Assembly (NCBI RefSeq): GCF_900116385.1
Contig: NZ_FPCI01000001.1
Span: 1,240,001-1,304,000, forward strand
Direction: 5' to 3'
From: Pseudoxanthomonas sp. YR558
GTDB taxonomy: Bacteria > Pseudomonadota > Gammaproteobacteria > Xanthomonadales > Xanthomonadaceae
DNA: 64,000 nt
Position 1 is the first letter of the stretch. Each line of letters opens with the position of its first letter. The translations under genes and the position numbers were made by a program. Of the stretch, positions 38,015-46,376 are shown one piece after another. Under the pieces are notes generated by a model that worked only from the letters and a program-made list of their open reading frames with translations, had not been told where the DNA came from and did not search any database.

Positions 38015-38509
38015 TCAGCGGTGCCGGTACTCGACGAAGTCGAATGCCAGCGCGTGCTTCGCATCGACGGGATGCGGCTCACGTGCGACTTCCCGCCATT
38101 CCGTCGGATCGAAGGCCGGGAAGAACGCATGCGCATCCTCCACCGCCGTATCGACCTCGGTCAGGTACAGCACGTCGGCGCGCGCCAGCATGAGCGCGTA
38201 GACCTCGCCGCCACCGATCACGCTCAGCTCTTCGGCGCCGTGCGTCTCGGCGATCGCGAGCGCTTCATCGACCGACGCGACGGCCTGCATGCCCTCGAAG
38301 GGCACGGTACCGCGACGCGTCAGCACCAGATTCAGCCGACCCGGCAACGCGCGGCCCAGCGATTCGGCGGTCTTGCGCCCCATCAACACCGGCTTGCCCA
38401 ACGTCAGCGCCTTGAAGCGCTTCAGGTCGTCCGGCAAGCGCCACGGCAAGTCGTTATCGCGGCCAATGGCGCGATGGCGATCGAGGGCAGCAACCAGCGA
38501 AATGCGCAT
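38015..38509 (-). CDS. folA: Dihydrofolate reductase
   Basis: The 164-residue enzyme reduces dihydrofolate with NADPH. Typical motifs are SLVAALDRHRAIGRDNDLPW (with the catalytic acidic Asp in the PWRLPDDLKRFK helix), the cofactor segment VLMGRKTAESLGRALPGR and VIGGGEVYALML. The start at 38509 lies only 4 bases after the thyA stop, and the two enzymes act back to back: ThyA makes dihydrofolate, FolA recycles it. The frame upstream of the chosen ATG overlaps thyA. Confidence 0.95.
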   Translation of the reverse strand: MRISLVAALDRHRAIGRDNDLPWRLPDDLKRFKALTLGKPVLMGRKTAESLGRALPGRLNLVLTRRGTVPFEGMQAVASVDEALAIAETHGAEELSVIGGGEVYALMLARADVLYLTEVDTAVEDAHAFFPAFDPTEWREVAREPHPVDAKHALAFDFVEYRHR

Positions 38510-38513
38510 CGGG

Positions 38514-39308
38514 TCAGACCGCCACCGGCGCCTTGATCGCCGGGTGCGGATCGTAGCCATGGATCTCGATGTCGTCGAAGGTGAAGCCGAACAGATCGCT
38601 GACCTCGGGATTGAGGTGCAGCTTCGGCAGTGCGCGCGGTTCGCGCGCCAACTGCTCGCGTGCCTGGTCGTAGTGGTTCGAGTACAGGTGCGCATCGCCC
38701 AGCGTATGTACGAAGTCGCCCACGCCCAGCCCGCAGGCCTGCGCCACCATGTGCGTCAGCAACGCATAGCTGGCGATGTTGAACGGCACGCCGAGGAAGA
38801 TGTCGCCGCTGCGCTGGTAGAGCTGGCAACTGAGTTTGCCGTCGACGACGTAGAACTGGAACAGCGAGTGACAGGGCATCAGCGCCATCTTCGGCAGTTC
38901 GGCCACGTTCCAGGCGCTGATCACCAGGCGGCGCGAGTCGGGGTTGCGCTTGATCTCGTCCACCAGCCACTGCATCTGGTCGATGGTCTTGCCGTCGGCG
39001 CCTTCCCAGCTGCGCCACTGCTTGCCGTACACCGGGCCGAGTTCGCCGTGCTCGTCGGCCCACTCGTCCCAGATGCTCACCTTGTTGTCCTTCAGGTAGG
39101 CGATATTGGTTTCGCCTTTCAGGAACCACAGCAGCTCGTGGATGATCGAGCGCAGGTGCAGCTTCTTGGTGGTGACCAGCGGGAAGCCGTCGTTGAGGTC
39201 GAAGCGCATCTGCCAGCCGAACACGCTGCGCGTGCCGGTGCCGGTGCGGTCGGATTTCTCGGCACCCTGCTCCAGCACATGGCGCAACAGGTCGAGGTAT
39301 TGCTTCAT
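38514..39308 (-). CDS. thyA: Thymidylate synthase
   Basis: The 264-residue enzyme is the same length as E. coli ThyA, with the nucleophile at Cys146 ([12 protein letters not shown]). [16 protein letters not shown], the GPVYGKQWR block and the DVQ-type region [11 protein letters not shown] are all present. It methylates dUMP with methylene-tetrahydrofolate. The start at 39308 gives the canonical MKQYLDLL. It lies between lgt (29-base gap) and folA (4-base gap), a common proteobacterial order. Confidence 0.97.
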   Translation of the reverse strand: MKQYLDLLRHVLEQGAEKSDRTGTGTRSVFGWQMRFDLNDGFPLVTTKKLHLRSIIHELLWFLKGETNIAYLKDNKVSIWDEWADEHGELGPVYGKQWRSWEGADGKTIDQMQWLVDEIKRNPDSRRLVISAWNVAELPKMALMPCHSLFQFYVVDGKLSCQLYQRSGDIFLGVPFNIASYALLTHMVAQACGLGVGDFVHTLGDAHLYSNHYDQAREQLAREPRALPKLHLNPEVSDLFGFTFDDIEIHGYDPHPAIKAPVAV

Positions 39309-39337
39309 GCCTGGTCTCCGGCGAAAGGCTTCACGGT

Positions 39338-40216
39338 TTACTTGCCGGCGACCGGCGCGGGAACAACGGGTTGCAGCGTTGGCGCACGACGCGACAGCCA
39401 CAGCAGGTACAGGCCCAGCAGCACCAGCGGCACGCTGAGCACCTGGCCCTTGGTCAGCCAGCCCCAGGCGACATAATGGCCCTCGTCCGGCACGCGAACG
39501 AACTCCATCAGGAAGCGGAATACGCCGTACATCAGCGCGAACAATCCCGACACGAGGTAGCGCGGCCGTGGCTTGCGCGAAACCGTCCACAGCACGACGA
39601 ACATCACCAACCCTTCGAGGAAGGCCTGATAGAGCTGCGACGGGTGACGGGCGAACTGGTTCAATGCGCCGGCGGCGTACTGCGCCTTGAGCTGCAGCGC
39701 ATCGAAATTGCGCAGCTCAGGGTCCGTCGGGAAGATCACGCCCCAGTTGGCGTGCGTGTATTTGCCCCACAACTCGGCGCCGATGAAATTGCCCAGTCGG
39801 CCGAAGCCCAACCCGGGTGCGGCCAGCGGCGCGACGAAATCCATCGTGTCGAAGAAGTGCAAACGGTGCTTGCGCGACCACCACAGCGCCGCGGCCATCA
39901 CGCCGAGCAGGCCGCCATGGAAGCTCATGCCGCCTTCCCACACCTTGAAGATCGCCAGCGGGTTCTCGAGGAAGGTGCCGAAGCCGTAGAACAGCACGTA
40001 GCCGATGCGTCCGCCCAGCACCACGCCGAGCATCGCGTAGAACATCAGGTCGGAGAACGCGTCGGCATTGACCCCCGGCAGGCGACCCTGCGACGCGCGC
40101 ATGCGGCCAAGCCACCAGGCGACGACGAAGGCCAGCAGGTACATCAGGCCGTACCAGTGCAGCTTGACCGGCCCCAGCGAGAAGATGATCGGATCGATCT
40201 GGTGGAGGTAGATCAT
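39338..40216 (-). CDS. lgt: Phosphatidylglycerol:prolipoprotein diacylglyceryl transferase
   Basis: The 292-residue inner-membrane enzyme adds diacylglycerol to prolipoprotein cysteines. It has about seven membrane segments and the signature [13 protein letters not shown] at about 139-151, with essential-type Arg140 and Asn143, and His100 in GGMSFHGGL. The second N of the common GNFINGE motif reads G here. The start MIYLHQIDP at 40216 was preferred to an upstream in-frame ATG. It is the first gene of lgt-thyA-folA. Confidence 0.95.
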   Translation of the reverse strand: MIYLHQIDPIIFSLGPVKLHWYGLMYLLAFVVAWWLGRMRASQGRLPGVNADAFSDLMFYAMLGVVLGGRIGYVLFYGFGTFLENPLAIFKVWEGGMSFHGGLLGVMAAALWWSRKHRLHFFDTMDFVAPLAAPGLGFGRLGNFIGAELWGKYTHANWGVIFPTDPELRNFDALQLKAQYAAGALNQFARHPSQLYQAFLEGLVMFVVLWTVSRKPRPRYLVSGLFALMYGVFRFLMEFVRVPDEGHYVAWGWLTKGQVLSVPLVLLGLYLLWLSRRAPTLQPVVPAPVAGK

Positions 40217-40303
40217 GCGCCTCGGCGTGGCCGGTGGAGATGGGCTATTTTGCCCCACCCCGCCCGCGCGTGGATGACTGCGCGCGCGCCGGAGCGTTCC
40301 GGC

Positions 40304-40795
40304 TCAGTCCAGCAGATGCGGACGGTTCGGTAGTTCATCCTCGTCGACATCGCCGGCCTGCTGCGGGAAATGCCGCGCCAGGAGGGCCGATGCCGCCGCG
40401 ATGCCATCCAGCACGGCCTGTTCGGCCCGGCCTTCGCCCATGCCTGTCTCGATCAGCTGGCAGACTTCGCGCCACTGCGCATCGCTGACCCGTCCGGCCA
40501 GGCCGCGATCGGCCACGATCTCGATGCGGTGGTCCGCCAGCAGCAGGTAGACCAGCACACCGTTGTTGGCTTCCGTATCCCAGGTGCGCAGGCGGACGAA
40601 TACGTCATGCGCGCGCTCCCGGGGCTCCACGCCCGCGATCACGGCGCTCGGCGGCAGGTTGGACTCCACCGCAAACATCACCTCACCGCGATGCAGGCGC
40701 TCGCCTGCCGCGATGGCATCGGTGATGCGGTGCAGGCTGTCCTCGGGGAACAGCCGCCGGGCGGAACGTGCGAACAGATGGCGAAGCAGGCGCAT
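40304..40795 (-). CDS. TPM domain protein, short form
   Basis: A 163-residue protein with a single TPM_phosphatase-type domain (HRITDAIAAGERLHRGEVMFAVESNL; VLVYLLLADHRIEIVADRGLAGRV). There is no signal peptide. The start MRLLRHLF at 40795 overlaps the stop of the upstream TPM gene; the longer open frame upstream is an Arg/Trp artefact of the Gly-rich neighbour read in another frame. TPM proteins are linked to photosystem repair in plants and to membrane-protein quality control in bacteria, without a settled bacterial activity. It is the last gene of the lemA-TPM-TPM run. Confidence 0.82.
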   Translation of the reverse strand: MRLLRHLFARSARRLFPEDSLHRITDAIAAGERLHRGEVMFAVESNLPPSAVIAGVEPRERAHDVFVRLRTWDTEANNGVLVYLLLADHRIEIVADRGLAGRVSDAQWREVCQLIETGMGEGRAEQAVLDGIAAASALLARHFPQQAGDVDEDELPNRPHLLD

Positions 40796-41688
40796 CACCA
40801 GCTCCCCGAGGCGCCACCGCCTCCGGACATGCCGCCACCTCCGCCCCAGCCACCGCCGCCGAAGCCACCCCCGCCTCCACCAAAGCCACCCCCTCCCCAG
40901 CCGCCTCCACCGCCACCCCAGCCGCCCCAATCGCGGTGCCGGGCATAACCACCGCGCGTCGACACCGAGGCCAGGCCGTACAGCAGGCCGAACACGCCCG
41001 CGATGCCGGCGGGAATGAGCGAAGACAGCAGCAGCGCCACCCCGGCGGCGGCCCCGCCGGTGAACAGGCCACGCAACCCCGCGGGTGCGCGGCCGAACAT
41101 GCCGCGCACGATGGTCGCCACGATGAAGGCCGCGAAGAGGGCGAAGAACCAGTCGCCACCCCGACCACCGCGCGGACTGGCGCGATGCGTGCTGACCGGG
41201 GCCGGCAGGGACTCGCCGTCGATCAGCTTCACCATCACGCCGGTGGCGTCGGTGATGCCGCCTGCGTAATCGCCGGTGCGGAACTTCGGCACCAGATACT
41301 CCTGGATGATGCGGTTCGCGATGGCATCGGGGATCGCACCCTCCAGGCCATAGCCGGTGTGGATACGCACGCGCCGGTCATCCTTGGCGACCACCAGGAT
41401 CGCCGCGTCGTCCACGCCCTTGCGCCCCAGCTTCCACTGGTCGAATGCGCGCTGGGTGTAGTCGAAGATGTCTTCCGGTTGCGTGCTGGGCACGATCAGC
41501 ACCTGCAGCTGGCTGCCCTTGCGTTGCTGCAACGCCAGCGCCTGCTGTTCGAGCTGCTGCTTCTGCGCGGCATCCAGCGTGCCGGTGGTGTCGACCACCG
41601 GCGAATCCAACGCAGGAATGGCCGCCAGCGACTGCGCCCATGCGGGCGCTGCAATCAGCAGCAGGCAGAACGCCAGCGCGCGCAGCAT
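40795..41688 (-). CDS. TPM domain protein with a Gly-rich tail
   Basis: The 297-residue product has a signal peptide (AFCLLLIAAPAWAQ), a periplasmic TPM domain at about 25-150 (SPVVDTTGTLDAAQKQQLEQQALALQ; AILVVAKDDRRVRIHTGYGLEG), two membrane segments near 181-230 and a C-terminal tail of Gly, Trp and Phe (GGWGGGGFGGGGGGFGG type). The domain order equals YgcG-type proteins. It shares one base with the second TPM gene downstream and follows lemA by 18 bases, a conserved LemA-TPM association suggesting a joint membrane-associated role. Confidence 0.85.
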   Translation of the reverse strand: MLRALAFCLLLIAAPAWAQSLAAIPALDSPVVDTTGTLDAAQKQQLEQQALALQQRKGSQLQVLIVPSTQPEDIFDYTQRAFDQWKLGRKGVDDAAILVVAKDDRRVRIHTGYGLEGAIPDAIANRIIQEYLVPKFRTGDYAGGITDATGVMVKLIDGESLPAPVSTHRASPRGGRGGDWFFALFAAFIVATIVRGMFGRAPAGLRGLFTGGAAAGVALLLSSLIPAGIAGVFGLLYGLASVSTRGGYARHRDWGGWGGGGGGWGGGGFGGGGGGFGGGGWGGGGGMSGGGGASGSW

Positions 41689-41706
41689 GGGGCGACGGGG
41701 CGCGGA

Positions 41707-42348
41707 TCAGTTGCCGGGCGACGGCGGCGGCGGCGGTGTGGGCGCCTGCGGTGCGGCCGGTGGCGGTGTGCCGAAATCGACGGCCGGCGCCTCGGAAATC
41801 GCGGCCTCGTTCTCGACGGTGAAGTTCGGCTTCTCCTTGGCGCCGGTGATCTTGGCGGTAATCACCTGCGGGAACTGGCGGATGTAGGTGTTGTAGTCCT
41901 GCACCGTCTGGATGTAGCGGCCGCGTGCAACGGTGATGCGGTTTTCCGTGCCTTCGAGTTGCGCCTGCAGATCGCGGAAGGACTGATCGGATTTCAGGTT
42001 CGGGTAATTCTCGGTCACCATCAGCAGGCGCGACAGTGCGCTACCCAATTCCGTTTGCGCCTGCTGGAATTGCGCCAGCGAGGCCGCATCATCGGCGTTC
42101 ACCTGGATCTGTCCCACCCGCGCGCGCGCGTTGGTCACGTCGGTGAGTACCTGGCGCTCCTGCTGCGCGTAGCCCTGCACGGTCTTGACCAGGTTGGGGA
42201 TCAGGTCGGCGCGGCGCTTGTACTGGTTCAGGACTTCCGACCAGCCGGCTTTCACCGCCTCGTCCTTCTGCTGGATGGCGTTGTAACCGCAGCCCGACAA
42301 CAGCGCGGTCAGTACGACGAGCAACCAAAGACGCGACACCTGGCGCAT
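41707..42348 (-). CDS. LemA family lipoprotein
   Basis: The 213-residue protein begins with a lipoprotein signal (lipobox LSGC at about residue 20), followed by the LemA core: YNAIQQKDEAVKAGWSEVLNQYKRRADLIPNLVKTV, LMVTENYPNLKSDQSFRDLQ and ENRITVARGRY. The C-terminal about 30 residues are Pro-rich (TPPPAAPQAPTPPPPPSPG). LemA proteins are membrane-attached helical proteins of unclear role, often encoded with TPM proteins as here. It is the first gene after the terC terminator. Confidence 0.9.
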   Translation of the reverse strand: MRQVSRLWLLVVLTALLSGCGYNAIQQKDEAVKAGWSEVLNQYKRRADLIPNLVKTVQGYAQQERQVLTDVTNARARVGQIQVNADDAASLAQFQQAQTELGSALSRLLMVTENYPNLKSDQSFRDLQAQLEGTENRITVARGRYIQTVQDYNTYIRQFPQVITAKITGAKEKPNFTVENEAAISEAPAVDFGTPPPAAPQAPTPPPPPSPGN

Positions 42349-42452
42349 GGCACGACACTCCCTAGGGCGGACGCTCCGATTGCAGCACCTTGCCCATGAC
42401 GGCGCAAGCAGGCACCCCGGTTACACATAAGGCGCTTCGTTAGGCTTCCGTG

Positions 42453-42480
42453 AAAAACAAAGGGCTCCCGAGGGAGCCCT
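42453..42480 (-). terminator. Rho-independent terminator downstream of terC
   Basis: AGGGCTCCC at 42461-42469 pairs perfectly with GGGAGCCCT at 42472-42480 across a 2-base loop. Read on the minus strand it is followed by a T-rich run (TTGTTTTT at 42460-42453). It lies 27 bases after the terC stop and separates dgkA-terC from lemA. Confidence 0.85.
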
Positions 42481-42506
42481 TCGCAACAAGACGGGGAAAC
42501 GCGGCG

Positions 42507-43241
42507 TTATTCGCGCAGCATGCGCTGGTTGGCGCGCTTCTTCGCCCACAGGTTGAGGCACTCGACGAGCGCCGAGAAACCCATTGCACCGTACAGATAG
42601 CCCTTCTCGATGTGCAGTTCGAAGCCATCCAGCAACAGGTAGGCACCGACCGCCACGATGAAAGCCAGCGCCAGCATCTTGATGGTCGGGTTGTTGTCGA
42701 TGAACTGGCCCAGCGGACGCGCCGCCAGCAGCATCACCGCCACCGCCAGCAGGATGGCGGCGACCATCACCGGGGTGTGGTTGGCCATGCCCACGGCCGC
42801 GATCACCGAATCCAGCGAGAACACGATGTCGATCACCGCGATTTGTGCGATCACGCCGGCGAACGACACGGCCGGACGCGTATGCACGTCTTCCGAGTCG
42901 GGCTCGCCCTTCACCAGCTCCAGGATTTCCTTGGTGCCCTTCACCAGCAGGAACACGCCACCCAGGATCAGCACCAGGTCGCGCACCGAGATGCCCTGGC
43001 CGAACAACGTGAAGAGGTCGGCGGTCAGGCCGGCCAGCCAGGCCAGGGTCAACAGCAGCAGGATGCGGGTGATGCACGCCACGGCGATACCGAACTTGCG
43101 CGCCACTTCGCGCTGGTGCGGCGGCAGCTTGCTGACCGCGATGGAGATGAAGACCAGGTTGTCGATGCCCAGCACGATCTCGATCGCACTCAGCGTGACC
43201 AGCGTGATCCACACCTGCGGATCGGTAAGCAATTCCATCAT
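42507..43241 (-). CDS. TerC family integral membrane protein
   Basis: The 244-residue protein has about seven transmembrane helices and the TerC acidic motifs in membrane segments: TLSAIEIVLGIDNLVFISIA near residues 17-36 and VIDIVFSLDSVIAAVGM near 136-152. These paired Asp residues are thought to bind metal ions, and TerC/Alx-type proteins are linked to manganese export or to assembly of exported metalloproteins. No yybP-ykoY riboswitch is visible upstream, because dgkA ends only 29 bases away. It is transcribed after dgkA and closed by a strong terminator. Confidence 0.9.
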   Translation of the reverse strand: MMELLTDPQVWITLVTLSAIEIVLGIDNLVFISIAVSKLPPHQREVARKFGIAVACITRILLLLTLAWLAGLTADLFTLFGQGISVRDLVLILGGVFLLVKGTKEILELVKGEPDSEDVHTRPAVSFAGVIAQIAVIDIVFSLDSVIAAVGMANHTPVMVAAILLAVAVMLLAARPLGQFIDNNPTIKMLALAFIVAVGAYLLLDGFELHIEKGYLYGAMGFSALVECLNLWAKKRANQRMLRE

Positions 43242-43270
43242 CGGGGGGCACCTAGGTTCAGATCAGGAGT

Positions 43271-43651
43271 TCAGAGGTAGCGCGGCGCGAGGATCAGCGC
43301 CCAGCACAGCAGCACATTCATCATCAGCACGAACACGGCGGCGGAGCCCATGTCCTTGGCACGACCGGCGAGTTCGTGGTGTTCGGGACCGTAGCGCTCG
43401 ATCACCGCTTCCACCGCCGAGTTCAGCAGCTCGGCCGCCAGCACCAGCAGGCAGCTGCCGATCATCACCGCGCGTTCCAGGCCGGTTTGGCCCAGCCAGA
43501 GGGCCAGGGGCGTCATGACCACCAGCAGGTAGACCTCGAGGCGGAACGAGGATTCATGCATCCACGCCGCGCGCAGTCCCTGCAGGGACCAGACGGTGGC
43601 TTTCAGGATGCGGCCGGGGCCGCGTGGGAAATGTCCGGTTTCGTCTGCCAT
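43271..43651 (-). CDS. dgkA: Diacylglycerol kinase
   Basis: The 126-residue integral membrane kinase matches the small prokaryotic DgkA form (E. coli 122 residues). Three transmembrane helices and an amphipathic N-terminus are visible. The active-site region VLAAELLNSAVEAVIE at about 72-87 carries the conserved catalytic Glu, and GRAKDMGSAAVFV follows. It phosphorylates diacylglycerol, recycling lipid from oligosaccharide synthesis. The start MADETGHF at 43651 is the first with family character; a long upstream extension of the frame is not supported. Confidence 0.93.
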   Translation of the reverse strand: MADETGHFPRGPGRILKATVWSLQGLRAAWMHESSFRLEVYLLVVMTPLALWLGQTGLERAVMIGSCLLVLAAELLNSAVEAVIERYGPEHHELAGRAKDMGSAAVFVLMMNVLLCWALILAPRYL

Positions 43652-43871
43652 GGGGCGGGTAGAGGCGGAAAGGGGTCCCGCATCGGCCCTTGCCGGTCGG
43701 GCCGAAGCCGGATCCATGCAAAGGGACGTGTCGGGTGGAACCGGCGCATTCACCGCGCCCAAGGAGCCAATTTTGCCACAAGGCGCTCCCCGGCCGCCTC
43801 GCCACGGGTTTGCATCCCCTGGAACGGGCTGGTCCACTAGGGTCCGCCCGCGTCCAAGGAGCCCTCCCCTC

Positions 43872-44606
43872 GTGCCATTCCTGAATTCCGTCCGCCTGCC
43901 TCTGATTGCCGCCGCGCTGATCGCCCTGCTGGCCGCCTGTGCCGGCGCCCCCCCTACGACGCTCGATGCGGCGACACCCAAGGCAGCCAAGGCGCCGCCG
44001 CGCATCCCGGAGCAGGTCTCGAACCCGGCCTGGGAAGCCGACATGCAGCGCTTCGAGGCCGCCGACGCGCAGTCGCCGCCGCCTCGCGGGGGCGTGCTGT
44101 TCATCGGCAGTTCGTCGATCCGCTTCTGGGACACGCTGGCGCAGGATTTCCCGGGCGTGCCGGTGATCAACCGCGGCTTCGGCGGTTCCGAACTGCGCGA
44201 CAGCACGTGGTATGCCGACCGCATCGTCGTGCCGTACGCACCGCGGCAGATCCTGATCTATGCCGGCGACAACGACCTCAATTCGGGGCGCACGCCACAA
44301 CAACTGCATGCGGACTTCATCGCGTTCGTCGAGCGCGTGCGCCGCGACCTGCCCAAGGCGAAGATCGCGTACATCAGCAACAAGCCCAGCCCGTCGCGCG
44401 CACAACTGCTGTCCGTACAGCGTGAGGCGAACGCGTTGATCGCGGCGGAAGCCAAGCGCCTGGGTGTGGACTACATCGACATCTTCACGCCCATGCTCGA
44501 CGCCAGCGGTCAGCCGGACGAATCCTTGTTCATCGAGGATCGCCTGCACATGAACCGTGCCGGCTACGTTATCTGGCAGCGCGTGATCGCACCCTATTTG
44601 AAGTAA
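43872..44606 (+). CDS. SGNH/GDSL hydrolase lipoprotein
   Basis: The 244-residue protein starts at a GTG preceded by AAGGAG and has a lipobox (LAAC at about residue 19). The SGNH blocks are visible: block I GVLFIGSSSIRFWD (nucleophile Ser), block II NRGFGGSELRD (Gly), block III YAGDNDLN (Asn), and block V EDRLHMNRAGY (Asp and His). It is probably a periplasm-facing esterase or lipase; the substrate is unknown. It is divergent from dgkA and convergent with the subtilase gene, with a bidirectional terminator between. Confidence 0.88.
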   Translation: MPFLNSVRLPLIAAALIALLAACAGAPPTTLDAATPKAAKAPPRIPEQVSNPAWEADMQRFEAADAQSPPPRGGVLFIGSSSIRFWDTLAQDFPGVPVINRGFGGSELRDSTWYADRIVVPYAPRQILIYAGDNDLNSGRTPQQLHADFIAFVERVRRDLPKAKIAYISNKPSPSRAQLLSVQREANALIAAEAKRLGVDYIDIFTPMLDASGQPDESLFIEDRLHMNRAGYVIWQRVIAPYLK

Positions 44607-44616
44607 TCCCGTACGC

Positions 44617-44650
44617 AAAAAAAGAAGCCCGGCGATGCCGGGCTTCTTCA
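44617..44650. terminator. Bidirectional terminator between the SGNH hydrolase and subtilase genes
   Basis: GAAGCCCGGC at 44624-44633 pairs perfectly with GCCGGGCTTC at 44637-44646 across a GAT loop. An A-run at 44617-44623 gives a T-run for minus-strand transcripts, and TTC follows on the plus strand. It lies 17 bases after one stop and 22 before the other. Confidence 0.85.
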
Positions 44651-44668
44651 TTACGTGAAGCTCTTCCG

Positions 44669-46042
44669 TCAGAAACCGCTGACGTTGAGGCGTCCACCGG
44701 TCACCGTCTTGCCCTGCAGCGACGGCGTCGGCACCGTGGAGCCGAGAATCGCCGCCTTGATCTGGGCCGCGGTCGAACCCGGACGCGTGGACGCATACAA
44801 CGCGGCCGCGCCGGTGACATGAGGCGTCGCCATCGAGGTGCCGCTGTAGCTGGCGTAGCCGGACACGAGCTTGCCCTTCGACGAGGTCGGCACCGTCGAC
44901 CAGATGCCGTAGCCGGGCGCACCCAGATCCACGGTGGTCGCGCCATAGTTGTAGACCAGCGCACCGGTGGAGCGCAGCGCCGCCACCGAGATGATGCTCG
45001 CGTTGGGGTACGACGCCGGATAGCACGCACCCGATGTGTTGCCTTCGCAATTGACGCTGTCGTTGCCGGCGGCCACGATCGTCAGGATCTCCGCCTGGCC
45101 GGCGCGATCGATCGCATCGCTAAGCGCCTGCGAGTAGCCGCCACCGCCCCACGAGTTGTTGGTCGCGACCAGGTTCAGGCCATGACGCGTCTTGAGGTCG
45201 GTGAAGTAGTCCAGCGCCTTGACGGCGTTCGCGGTGCTGCCGCCACGACGGCCGAGGAACTTGCCGCTGATCAGCTTCACGCCGCTCCAGCAGACGCCGG
45301 CCACGCCCTTACCGTTGCCGCCCACGCCGGCGATCGTGCCGGACACGTGCGTGCCGTGGTCATCGTTGGCGCCACCGGAGTTGATGTCGTTGGTATTGCC
45401 GTCGAAATCCCAGCCGCGCACGTCGTCGACGTAGCCGTTACCGTCATTGTCGACGCCATCGGCCGGGTCGTAGGGGTTGGTCCAGATGTTGGCGGCAAGG
45501 TCTTCGTGGGTGTAATAGATACCTTCGTCGATCACGCCGACGACGACATTGCCGCAGCTGGTGTGGCCCGCGGCCCACGCTTCGGATGCCTGCGAACCAT
45601 AGACGTTCGCGGGGGCGCCCGCATCGCCATACATGCCCCACAGCGAGCCGTTGGTGGAATACGTGTCGTTGGATACCGCGTTGTGCTGGTAGGTCCAGTT
45701 CGGCTCGGCGTATTCCACCGCCGGATCGGCACTCAACGCCTGCACGGCGGCAGACAGGTCGACGTTGCCCGGCAGCTTCAGCAGCGCGATCTCGCCATTG
45801 CGGCCGTTGCCACGACGCACCGTCTCCAGCTTCTGCGCACCCAGGCCATGGACCACTGCATCGCGATCGGCCGCCACCGCGCCATCGCGATACTTCACGA
45901 GCAATTCGCCACTGGCGTGGGGCTTGCCTTCCTTCAGGCCCTTGACCACCAGGTCGGGCCTGCCGCCCGCGCTGGCCGCCTGCGCCGCCCCCATGGCCAC
46001 CAGCGCCAATCCCACCCATACCGCCATGCGATTCTTCTTCAT
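44669..46042 (-). CDS. S8 family serine peptidase (subtilase), secreted
   Basis: The 457-residue preproprotein has a signal peptide (residues 1-24), an I9-type propeptide (about 43-115, GELLVKYRDGAV to EYAEPNW) and a subtilase domain. The triad is Asp172 (GVIDEGIYY), His229 (DDHGTHVSG) and Ser403 (SGTSMATPH), with the oxyanion Asn near 327. The residue after the Asp is Glu where Ser or Thr is usual. A Ca-binding-type acidic loop (GVDNDGNGYVDDVRG) lies at 196-210. Four cysteines occur in the mature part. It is probably a secreted nutrient or virulence-type protease. Confidence 0.92.
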   Translation of the reverse strand: MKKNRMAVWVGLALVAMGAAQAASAGGRPDLVVKGLKEGKPHASGELLVKYRDGAVAADRDAVVHGLGAQKLETVRRGNGRNGEIALLKLPGNVDLSAAVQALSADPAVEYAEPNWTYQHNAVSNDTYSTNGSLWGMYGDAGAPANVYGSQASEAWAAGHTSCGNVVVGVIDEGIYYTHEDLAANIWTNPYDPADGVDNDGNGYVDDVRGWDFDGNTNDINSGGANDDHGTHVSGTIAGVGGNGKGVAGVCWSGVKLISGKFLGRRGGSTANAVKALDYFTDLKTRHGLNLVATNNSWGGGGYSQALSDAIDRAGQAEILTIVAAGNDSVNCEGNTSGACYPASYPNASIISVAALRSTGALVYNYGATTVDLGAPGYGIWSTVPTSSKGKLVSGYASYSGTSMATPHVTGAAALYASTRPGSTAAQIKAAILGSTVPTPSLQGKTVTGGRLNVSGF

Positions 46043-46376
46043 AAACCGATTCGACTCCGAGTGTTGTGGTTGCCGCGCCTAGTGGCGCAGTGGGTCGAAT
46101 CTAGCTTGTAATTTTGGTTCTAGATATCGAATTTGACTCACACTTTCGCCCTGCAAAAGGACGGCTGCGATGTCACCGGTAGCCATGAGAATGACTCGCA
46201 TCGCAGCAGGTTCTTGCGCTGCAATGCGGCACGGATTGCAAGGAGACTCGACGCCTGCGCGGCGCCGCTTCCAGCACGATCGACCACACCCTCGGCTCAC
46301 CCGCAGCGGCGCAACGCCTGGACCCGCTGGCGGCGATACACGGACAGCATCGGCTCCACCAGGTTGATGCCGACAC
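46043..46376. other. Intergenic region upstream of the subtilase gene
   Basis: No gene is supported. Bases about 46095-46140 form an AT-rich patch in a GC-rich surround, about 55-100 bases upstream of the subtilase ATG on the minus strand, and hold TCTAGA and GATATC palindromes; this is the likely promoter region. Bases 46141-46376 are GC-rich with no clear coding or structural signal; short frames there lack start sites and family features. The isoaspartyl peptidase gene ends at 46377. Confidence 0.45.

Noticed and set aside
40796..40930. Arg/Trp-rich upstream extension of the short TPM protein
   Set aside because: It is the Gly-rich tail of the upstream TPM gene read in another frame; the ATG at 40795 begins the real protein.
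43242..43270. yybP-ykoY manganese riboswitch before terC
   Set aside because: Only 29 bases separate dgkA and terC, too short for the element.
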